Source: Triticum aestivum (lineage: Eukaryota > Streptophyta > Magnoliopsida > Poales > Poaceae). From it: DNA of 64,000 nt. The DNA is taken from assembly GCF_018294505.1 (NCBI RefSeq), contig NC_057809.1, forward strand, positions 503,066,506-503,130,505, read 5' to 3'. Under the pieces are notes generated by a model that worked only from the letters and a program-made list of their open reading frames with translations, was not told where the DNA came from and did not search any database. This document shows positions 55,403 to 64,000 of this stretch, one piece after another (positions within the stretch are counted from its first letter, which is position 1; each line of letters starts with the position of its first letter). The position numbers and the translations under genes are program-made.

Positions 55403-58400
55403 AAATATGGTGGTAGAAATTTTCATGTTACGAAATTACCTCTCGTTATGTTGAGATTGCCATTGTTTCTTTCCGCTTCCTCGCATATGCTAGTTTTTTC
55501 TTGCCTTGATAATTTGTTTGCCTATAAGATGCCTATGCATAGGAAGTATGTTAGACTTAGATGTGTTTTTCACGTGTTTTATGATGCTCTCTTTGTGCTT
55601 CGATTCTTGTCTTTCATGTGAGCATCATTGAAATATTATGCCTAGCTATAAGGCCTTAAAGAAAAGCGCTTGTCGGGAGACAACCCAATATTTATCCTTG
55701 CTGTTATTCAATAAATAAATTATTTAGCCTCTGTTTTGGTTGTGTATTTTTTTGTGTTTAATTAGTGTTTGTGCCAAGTAGAACCGTTGGGAAGACTTGG
55801 GGAAAGTCTTGTTGAACTTGCTGTAAAAAAACAGAAACTTTAGCGCTCACGAGAGCTGCTGTCATTTTTATTTGGAGAGTTCTATTTATTTAATTATTTT
55901 TGCAGATTATTAATAGATAAATTCCTCATGTCCAGCAATTTATTTTAGAATTTTTGGGGTTCCAGATCTTGCGCTAGCTACAGATTACTACAGACTGTTC
56001 TGTTTTTGACAGATTCTGTTTTTCGTGTGTTGTTTGCTTATTTTGATGAATCTATGGCTAGTAAAATAGTTTATAATCCATAGAGAAGTTGGAATACAGT
56101 AGGTATAACACCCATATAAATAAAGAATGAGTTCATTACAGTACCTTGAAGTGGTCTTTTGTTTTCTTTCGCTAACGGAGCTCATGAGATTTTCTACTTT
56201 AAGTTTTGTGTTGTGAAGTTTTCAAGTTTTGGGTAAAGATTTGATGGATTATGGAACAAGAAGTGGCAAGATCCTAAGATTGGGGCTGCCCATGGCAACC
56301 CCAAGATAATCTAAGGATACCTAAAATCCAAAGCTTGGGGATGCCCCGGAAGGCATCCCCTCTTTCGTCTACTTCTATCGGTAACTTTACTTGGAGCTAT
56401 ATTTTTATTCACCACATGATATGTGTTTTGCTTGGAGCGTCTTTTATGATTTGAGTCTTTTCTTGTTAGTCTACCACTATCATCCTTGCTGTACACACCT
56501 TTTGAGAGAGCCGTACATGATTTGGAATTTGATAGAATACTCTATGTGCTTCACTTATATCTTTTGAGCTTTATAGTTTTGCTTTAGTGCTTCACTTATA
56601 TCTTTTAGAGCACGGTGGTGGATTTGTTTTATAGAAACTATTGATCTCTATGCATCACTTAGATTATTTTGAGAGTCTTAATATCATGGTAATTTGCTTA
56701 AAATCCTAATATGCTTGGTACGCTAGATTAATAATAAAACTTTCTTATGAGTGTGTTGAATACTAAGAAAAGTTTGATGCTTGATGATTGTTTTGAGATA
56801 TGGAGGTAATAATATCAAAGTCATGCTAGTTGAGTAGTTGTGAAATTGAGAAATACTTGTGTTGAGGTTTGCAAGTCCCATAGAATGCATGTATGGTAAA
56901 CGTTATGCAACAAATTTGAAACATGAGGTGTTATTTGATTGTCTTCCTTATGAGTGGCGGTCGGGGACGAGCGATGGTCTTTTCCTACCAATCTATCCCC
57001 CTAGGAGCATGCGCGTAGTGCCGAGGTTTTTGATGACTTGTAGATTTTTGCAATAAGTATTTGAGTTCTTTATGACTAATGTTGAGTCCATGGATTATAC
57101 GCACTCTCACCCTTCCATCCTTGCTAGCCTCTTCGGTTCCGTGCATTGCCCTTTCTCACATTGAAAGTTGGCGCAAACTTCGCCGGTGCATCCAAACCCC
57201 GTGATATGATACGCTCTTTCACACATAAACCTCCTTATATATTCCTCAAAACAGCCACCATACCTACCTATTATGGCATTTCCATAGCCATTCCGAGATA
57301 TATTGCCATGCAACTTTCCACCATTCCGTTCATCATGACACATTCATCATTGTCATATTGCTTAGCATGATCATGTAGTTGACATAGTATTTGTGGCAAA
57401 GCCACCATTCATAATTCTTTCATACATGTCACTCTTGGTTCATTGCATATCCCGCTACACCGCCGGAGGCATTCATATAGAGTCATCTTTGTTCTAGTAT
57501 CAAGTTGTAACCATTGAGTTGTAAATAAATAGAAGTGTGATGATCATCATTATTAGAGCATTGTCCCAAGTGAGGTATAAAAAAGAAAGTCCATAAAAAA
57601 GGAGAAGGCCCAAAAAAAGAAAGGCCATAAAAAAAGAGAAGGCCCAAAAAATGAGAGAAAAAGAGAGAAGGGACAATGTTACTATCCTTTTACCACACTT
57701 GCGCTTCAAAGTAGCACCATGATCTTCATAGTAGAGAGTCTCTCATGTTATCCCTTTCATATACTAGTGGGAATTTTTCATTATAGAACTTGGCTTGTAT
57801 ATTCCAAAAATGGGCCTCCTCAAGTGCCCTAGGTCTTCGTGAGCAAGCAAGTTGGATGCACACCCACTAGTTTCTTTTGTTGAGCTTTCATACATTTATA
57901 GCTCTAGTGCATCCATTGCATGGCAATCCCTACTCCTTGCATTAACATCAATCGGTGGGCATCTCCATAGCCCATTGATTAGACTCATTGATGTGAGACT
58001 TTCTCTTTTTTTGTCTTCTCCACATAACCCCCCTCCATTATATTCTATTCCACCCATAGTGCTATGTCCATGGCTCGCGCTCAAATATTGCGTGAAAGTT
58101 TATAGGTTTGAGATTACTAAAGTATGAAACAATTGCTTGGCTTGTCATCGGGGTTGTGCATGATGATAGCATTCTTGTGTGACGAAAATGAAACATGAAT
58201 AACCATATGATTTTGTAGGGACGAACTTTCTTTAGCCATGTTATTTTGAGAAGACATAATTGCTTAGTTAGTATGCTTGAAGTATTATCATTTTTATGTC
58301 AATATGAACTTTTGTCTTGAATCTTTCGGATCTAAATATTCATACCACAATTAAGAAGAATTACATTAAAATTATGCCAAGTATCACTCCGCATCAAAAA

Positions 58401-58457
58401 TTCTGTTTTTACCATTTACCTACTTGAGGACGAGCAGGAATTAAGCTTGGGGATGCT
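55403..58457. other. Non-coding internal region of Sabrina-like element
   Basis: About 3 kb, AT-rich, no conserved domain on either strand. Contains an A-rich imperfect repeat (ccataaaaaaggagaaggcccaaaa, 57590-57660) and the PPT (aagcttggggatgct) at its right end. Confidence 0.75.
58443..58457 (+). other. Polypurine tract of Sabrina-like element
   Basis: aagcttggggatgct directly before TGATACGTCT, as in Athila-type elements. Confidence 0.75.
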
Positions 58458-60027
58458 TGATACGTCTCCAACATATCTATAATTTTTGATTGCTCCATGC
58501 TATATTCTCTACTGTTTTAGACATTATTGGGCTTTATTTTCCACTTTTATATTATCTTTGGGACTAACCTATTAACCGGAGGCCCAGCCCAGAATTGCTG
58601 TTTTTTGCCTGTTTTAGGGTTTCGAAGAAAAGGAATATCAAACCGAGTCCAAACGGAATGAAACCTTCAGAAACACGATTTACTCATCAGATGAGATCCA
58701 GGAGACTTGGACCCTCTGTCAAGAAAGCCACGAGGTGGTCACAAGGGTAGGGGGCGCCCCCCCCCTAGGGCGCGCCCCCTTCCTCGTGGGCCCCTCGAAG
58801 CTCCACCGACGTACTTCTTCCTCCTATATATATCCATGTACCCCCAAATGATCGAGGACGGAGCCAAAAACCTAATTCCACCGCCGCAACTTTCTGTATC
58901 CACGAGATCCCATCTTGGGGCCTGTTCCGGAGCTCCGCCAAAGGGGGCATCGATCACGGAGGGCTTCTACATCATCATCCAAGCCCCTCCAATGAAATGT
59001 GAGTAGTTTACTTCAGACCTACGGGTCCATAGCTAGTAGCTAGATGGCTTCTTCTCTCTTTTTGGATCTCAATACAATGTTCTCCCCCTCTCTCGTGGAG
59101 ATATATTCGATGTAATCTTCTTTTTGCGTTGTGTTTGTTGAGAATGATGAATTGTGGGTTTATGATCCAGTCTATCTATGAATAATATTTGAATCTTCTC
59201 AGAATTCTTTTATGTATGATTGGTTATCTTTGCAAGTCTCTTCGAATTATCAGTTTGGTTTGGCCTACTAGATTGGTTTTTCTTGCCATGGGAGAAGTGC
59301 TTAGCTTTGGGTTCAATCTTGCGGTGTCCTTTCCAAGTGACATAAGGGGCAGCAAGGCACGTATTGTATTGTTTCCATCAAGGATAACAAGATGGGGTTT
59401 TTATCATATTGCATGAAATTATCCCTCTACATCATGTGATCTTGCTTAAGGCGTTACTCTGTTTTTAACTTAATACTCTAGATGCATGCTGGATAGCGGT
59501 CGATGAGTGGAGTAATAGTAGTAGATGTAGAATCGTTTCGGTCTACTTGTCTCGGACGTGATGCCTATATACATGATCATACCTAGATATTCTCATAATT
59601 ATGCTCAATTCTGTCAATTGCTCAACAGTAATTTGTTCACCCACCGTAGAATACTTATGCTCTTGAGAGAAGCCACTAGTGAAACCTATGGCCCCCGGGT
59701 CCCTTTCTCATCATATCAATCTCCATCACTTTATTATTGCTTTGCTTTTACTTTATTTACTTTGCATCTCTATACCAAAAATACCAAAAATATTATTTAT
59801 CATCTCTATCAGATCTCACTTTCGTAAGTGACCGTGAAGGGATTGACAACCCCTAAGCGCATTGGTTGCGTTGACCTATTGTTTTTGTGTAGGTACAAGG
59901 GACTCGAGCGTAGCCTCCTACTGGATTGATACCTTGGTTCTCAAAAACTGAGGGAAATACTTACGCTACTTTGCTGCATCATCCCTTCCTCTTCGAGGAA
60001 ATCCAACGCAGTGCTCAAGAGGTTGCA
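58458..60027 (+). repeat. 3' LTR of Sabrina-like element
   Basis: 1570 bp, collinear with 35774-37341, followed by the TSD ataga. Confidence 0.92.
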
Positions 60028-60345
60028 ATAGACATGGCTTCTTCATCTTGGCATAATCGAAACAAGTCACTTCACGTACTCCATATTCTTCATCAGAGGA
60101 GGATGATCCTGCTGTGCAAAGACAGGAGGACAACTAAATGCTAGCATCCCTGTTTGCTCGAAAAAACGAAAGGAAATATTTAAAACGGCACAGATGAAGC
60201 ACTTCTCAAGGACAATACCACTTTCTCATGACTGTATCTAAACAGTAGCACAACACCAATAGAGATGATAAAGCTCAATCATATGGATGAAATCTGTGGG
60301 GAGTAAAAACCTTTGTCAGGAGGCTTATTGTGTAGAGCATACAGA

Positions 60346-60495
60346 TCAAGCACTTCTCTGGAACCATCTGTTGTTATCTACTGGGGTTGCCATGCTTACT
60401 ATATACTCCTTGATTAGTTTAATGTTTCCAACATCTTCTGGTGCGGTTCCACTAAAATATATGGTATCTTCAACGAAGATCCCAGTTTGCACAAG
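60346..60495 (-). pseudogene. Exon-like host fragment (QTGIFVEDTIYFSGTAPEDV)
   Basis: Minus-strand open frame of 48 codons to TGA 60346-60348, ending NNRWFQRSA. The front TTGTGCAAACTGGG parallels the acceptor TTGTGCAAACAG/GGG of the 18.2-kb fragment, and SGTAPEDV parallels GTTQ/SGTTQEE of the other modules. Confidence 0.4.
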
Positions 60496-60979
60496 TTGAG
60501 ATAATTACATATTACATTAAGAGTGGCATCAAATCAGTGGCAAAACAATTGCTCGTTCCAGCCATAGCAATAAATTATGATGCAAAACTATATCATTACT
60601 TGTGTCATCACAGTTCCAGTGCTTCATTACAGCACCGAGAGTTGTTTTTTGTTTTTCTTCTACTTGTCCCCCCCCCTTCATCACTTGGTTCAATAACAGA
60701 CAAGCTTCACCTTCAATGTAAGATTTGGCATCTCTATTAGGGAGCACAAGTATAACACTAAACAACGACATTAATTTTCTGATGAAAGTGGAAAAATACA
60801 GGCCAAAAGTTGTGCAATATCCTTATCTTACCTCATTGGGATATTACGGTGCACATACAGATTGGAATTCTTGTCTCCATTTGTGCAGTTCGCTAAAATC
60901 AAGCAACATTACCGTACAAGTAGCACAACATATGAAAGCACACTACACAATCATGTGAAAGAAGGCTAGTACTGACCTC

Positions 60980-61100
60980 TCATGACACGGAATTCAAACA
61001 ACTCACAAGAAGAAGACCTGAACCAAATTTGCCAACACGGATAGGAAGTAAGATCTCCTCTTGTGTAGTTCCACTAAGATCAAGCAATCAAGCAACATTG
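60980..61100 (-). pseudogene. Exon-like host fragment (LDLSGTTQEEILLPIRVGKF)
   Basis: Open frame to TGA 60980-60982, with the LDxSGTxQ module. The preceding ACAATGTTGCTTGAT is repeated at about 60900 before LLDFSELHK. Unknown family. Confidence 0.4.
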
Positions 61101-61201
61101 TCGGTGTGACATTTTGGTTGAACTGCACAAAACACTCTTAAAACAAAAGTGTTTTATGCAGTGCAACAAAAGGTCACAATAGCAACAAGGTGAAGTAGAT
61201 A

Positions 61202-61330
61202 ACCCTTTTAGCATGTCATTTAATAACCTCTAGTCCATGTATAGTCCTTGGAACCAAGCAGGTAGGGACTAGGGACCTTTTAGTTGGGACTAAAAAAAGT
61301 CCTAGGACTTTTTAACCAAACAGGGCCTTA
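61202..61330. mobile_element. MITE fragment (aaccaaacagggcc end)
   Basis: gggactagggaccttttag, agtcctaggactttt and the end ttaaccaaacagggcc, a grass MITE signature (ggccctgtttggtt, reversed). The left terminus is unclear. Confidence 0.5.
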
Positions 61331-61649
61331 GATTAACAATAGCTAAAGAGCTGCAAGGGACAATGGACTCACCATCACCTGTGCATCTACCGATGTATGA
61401 AGGGGTGATGCACAGTCTGTTGCAACAAAGAACAAACAACCAAGGAGCATATTTGTGTTGGTCCCAGTTTTGTTATCTTTAGACACCTTTCCCTATGTGA
61501 GCGCAGCAAATCTAGTCCCACTGAAACTCTACAGCCTTGTCCCCCAAAACAAAAAGATCAGTTCATTACAGATGTGCGTACTGCGTTTGTCATTGTTTTG
61601 ACTTTTCGACCAACGTAGGTGCTGGATAGCGAGTCTGTACTAGTACTTT

Positions 61650-61860
61650 CCCCCTCCCTTTCCTCTTTGAACCACGTCCTAGATTCATGCTATACAACTT
61701 TCCCCGCTACTTTCCCACTTCCTTTCCTTTTTGAACCACGTCCTAGATTCATGCGATACAACTTTCCCCACTACTCCCCCCCCCCCATTCCTTTCCTCTT
61801 TGAACCACGTCCTAGATTCATGTTATACAACTTTCCCCACTACTTTCCTGTTTGATCCAA
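61650..61860 (+). repeat. Minisatellite, three copies of a 64-69-bp unit
   Basis: tttgaaccacgtcctagatt at about 61666, 61730 and 61800, each followed by catgNtatacaactttcccc and a pyrimidine-rich run (one with a run of C). Confidence 0.85.
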
Positions 61861-62399
61861 CACCAAGGTTCGAGTGCAGAAGCGGAAAAAGCCCACATGC
61901 AGCTAGAGTAATGCAAGTGGAATAAGTAAATTATAACTTAAGGTTCTTGGGGTGTGGTTCGGTGGGTGAACGGAGTCCATTATGTCCACACTATGTATGA
62001 TGACGAGGAAGAAGGGGTCGGAGGCCCTCCCGCGCCGCCGCTGGGTGAAAGAGAACAACTGTGCCGATAGTGCATTCCCTCCCTTGCCGACGGCGACAGC
62101 ATTAAGCCTCCTTCCCTTCCCGGTAGACGGATCCTGCTGGCTCTTTGACCAGCAGTGAGGGGAGAGAGAGAGGCCAACGAAGTCTTGTTTAGATCTACAG
62201 AGGGTGAGAGAGTGTAAAGAGAGCAACTACAAGCGCTGAGGCTCCAGCATGTATAGATATAGTGGACAGAGAGTGTGAAGAGTGCAAACCCTAGAAAACA
62301 AGCGTCGAGACCGAGATCTATAGCTCCGTATCCATCCATTTTGACCAGTCAAAGAATCCTCCTGGCACCGACCCAGATCACTTTCTCTCTCTATCATGC

Positions 62400-62508
62400 G
62401 GGGCCTACCTATCATTGGGTGCAAGAAAGAAGTCAAACAAAAACAAAATTATGCTCAAGTGTGGTTATCGAACCCGAGACCTCTAGTTTGATGAGTGAAC
62501 AGGCTAAC
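62400..62508 (-). mobile_element. Possible tRNA-derived SINE fragment
   Basis: Minus strand TAGCCTGTTCACTCATCAAA then GGGTTCGATAACC, which resembles a Pol III B box (GGTTCGANNCC), followed by a T-rich tail. The 5' end is cut by the Angela-like LTR at 62509. Confidence 0.35.
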
Positions 62509-63907
62509 TATTGGGGAACGTAGTAATTTCAAAAAAATTCCTACGCACACGCAAGATCATGGTGATGCATAGCAACGAGAGGGGAGAGTGTTGTCTACGT
62601 ACCCTCGTAGACCAAAGCGGAAGCGTTGACGCAACATAGAGGAAGTAGTCGTACGTCTTCCTGGTCCAACCGATCCAAGCACCGTTACTCCGGCACCTCC
62701 AAGTACTTGGCACAGGTTCAGCTTGATGACGCTCCCCAGGCTCCGATCCAGCAAAGCTTCGGGGAGGAGTTCCGTCAGCATGACGGTGTGGTGACGATCT
62801 TGATGTTCAACCGTCGCAGGGCTTCGCTTAAGCACCGCTACAATATGACCGAGGTGGAATATGGTGGAGGGGGGCACCGCACACGGCTAAGGAACGATCA
62901 CGCAGATCAACTTGTGTGTTCTAGGGTGCCCCCCTGCCCCCGTATATAAAGGAGCCAAGGGGAGGGGGCGGCCGGCCAAGAGGGCGTGCCAAGGGGGAGT
63001 CCTACTCCCACCGGGAGTAGGACTCCCTTCTTTCCTAGTTGGAGAAGGAGAAGTGGGAAAGAGGAGGAAGAGGGAAAGGAAAGGGGGGCGCCGCCCCCCT
63101 CTCCTTGTCCTATTCGGACTAGGGAGGGGAGGGACGCGTGGCCACCTCTTGCCTCCTTTCCTCTTCTCCCTTAGGGCCCATGTAGGCCCAATAACCCCCG
63201 GGGGGTTCCGGTAACCCCCCGGTACTCCGGTAAAATCCCGATTTCACCTGGAACAATTCCGATATCCAAATATAGGCTTCCAATATATCGATATTTATGT
63301 CTCGACCATTTCGAGACTCCTCGTCATGTCCATGATCACATCCGGGACTCCGAACAACCTTCGGTACATCAAAATACATAAACTCATAATGAAACTGTCA
63401 TCATAACGTTAAGCATGCGGACCCTACGGTTCGAGAACAATGTAGACATGACCGAGACACATCTCCAGTCAATAACCAATAGCGGAACCTGGATGCTCAT
63501 ATTGGTTCCTACATATTCTACGAAGATCTTTATCGGTCAGACCGCATAACAACATACGTTGTTCCCTTTGTCATTGGTATGTTACTTGCCCGAGATTCGA
63601 TCGTCGGTATCTCAATACCTAGTTCAATCTCGTTACCGGCAAGTCTCTTTACTCGTTCTATAATACATCATCTCACAACTAACTCATTAGTTGCAATGCT
63701 TGCAAGGCTTATGTGATGTGCATTACCGAGAGGGCCCAGAGATACCTCTCCGACAATCGGAGTGACAAATCATAATCTTGAAATACGCCAACCCAACATG
63801 TACCTTTGGAGACACCTGTAGAGCACCTTTATAATCACCCAGTTACGTTGTGACATTTGGTAGCACACAAAGTGTTCCTCCGGCAAACGGGAGTTGCATA
63901 ATCTCAT
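62509..63907 (+). mobile_element. Angela/WIS/BARE-like Copia LTR, 3' truncated
   Basis: Starts ta ttggggaacgtagtaatt (usual tgttggggaacg), TATA cgtatataaagga near 62940, the hairpin region at 62995-63027, gacatgaccgagacacatct, and attacttgcccgag-like blocks, up to gttgcataatctcat at 63907. About 1.4 kb of an LTR normally near 1.7 kb; cut by a new element at 63908. No internal domain present. Confidence 0.85.
62995..63027. other. Perfect 15-bp inverted repeat in Angela-like LTR
   Basis: gggagtcctactccc, loop acc, gggagtaggactccc. The homologous place in the older fragment (about 11105-11135) is degraded. Confidence 0.8.
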
Positions 63908-64000
63908 TGTAACATCCCAAATTTTGGAATGTTAATATAATTAATTGAATTGTTTGTTTGTTTGCTTGAGTGAATTAAACTTGAGTGAAATTTGAACCTT
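63908..64000 (+). mobile_element. Start of another LTR-type element, runs off the window
   Basis: tgtaacatcccaaattttgg directly interrupts the Angela-like LTR; TG start and style fit a Gypsy LTR. Only 93 bp visible, so this is tentative. Confidence 0.4.

Larger units (their letters stand above)
35774..60027 (+). mobile_element. Sabrina-like Gypsy element (Athila type), full length, hosting a nested Tat-type element
   Basis: LTRs 35774-37341 and 58458-60027 (TGATACGTCT...GCA), tRNA-Asp PBS at 37353-37370, PPT aagcttggggatgct ending 58457, TSD ataga (35769-35773 and 60028-60032). Own internal sequence is only about 3.9 kb (37342-37377 and 54565-58457): one 202-codon ORF and no gag core, RT or integrase. 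This matches my memory of Sabrina as a largely non-coding, very abundant Triticeae family; the name is from memory. Confidence 0.88.
60028..62508 (-). other. Host (non-TE) segment with decayed exon-like modules
   Basis: Low-copy-looking sequence between the Sabrina-like element and an Angela-like LTR. On minus it has an exon-like piece 60346-60495, modules at about 60880-60910 and 60980-61100, a MITE piece, a minisatellite and, at 61.87-62.35 kb, a stretch with TCTCTCTCTC leader-like sequence and a TATA-like CTATATCTATACATG (near 62245). It could be the 5' half of a host gene whose 3' half is at 18.4-17.6 kb. No protein family recognised. Confidence 0.45.

Overview
This is a repeat-dominated plant nuclear window. 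The LTR and CACTA families look like those I know from Triticeae (wheat, Aegilops, barley): Fatima-like and Sabrina-like Gypsy elements, Angela/WIS/BARE-like Copia LTRs, a CACTA DNA transposon and MITE fragments. Family names come from memory of these sequences; boundaries, target-site duplications (TSDs), primer-binding sites and reading frames were read from the sequence. I see no intact ordinary plant gene. What remains between transposons (about 17.64-18.38, 35.67-35.77 and 60.03-62.51 kb) looks like a decayed minus-strand host locus with short repeated exon-like modules.

Layout. 1-11,017: 3' part of a plus-strand Tat-type Gypsy element that starts left of the window. Its antisense ORF is split by a nested Fatima-like element (551-9366, TSD gccac/gccgc). 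11,018-11,663: piece of an Angela-like LTR. 11,664 to about 17,250: one end and body of a CACTA element, with an assembly gap (12,124-12,455), minisatellites and a broken captured-gene-like ORF. 18,384-35,669: minus-strand chromodomain Gypsy element (Tekay-like) with 3.7-kb LTRs, one of which carries a 4.18-kb solo LTR (19,917-24,092). 35,774-60,027: Sabrina-like element (TSD ataga). Just 36 bp inside it sits a 17.2-kb minus-strand Tat-type Gypsy element (37,378-54,564, TSD ctacg/ctatg). That element's RNase H region is split by a second 4-kb solo LTR (45,571-49,567, TSD gtcga). 62,509-63,907: truncated Angela-like LTR, cut by the start of another TE at 63,908.

The most interesting theme is that all three Tat-type elements carry, between pol and the 3' LTR and on the strand opposite gag-pol, a large ORF of the plant-mobile-domain / 'Transposase_28, putative gypsy-type transposon' kind. 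In two of them the ORF has a TATA-like box 100-170 bp upstream of its ATG and clear GT...AG introns. These look like self-promoted, spliced antisense passenger genes. The copy at 38,718-42,377 is nearly intact (four exons, three introns, about 1,129 codons, one frameshift).

The pol genes are mostly dead. The Fatima-like copy has gag-protease but no RT or integrase. The Tekay-like pol has many stops and shifts. The 37-54 kb Tat element is the best preserved: two TAG codons, a gag frameshift and the solo-LTR insertion break an otherwise open gag-PR-RT-RH-aRH-INT reading.
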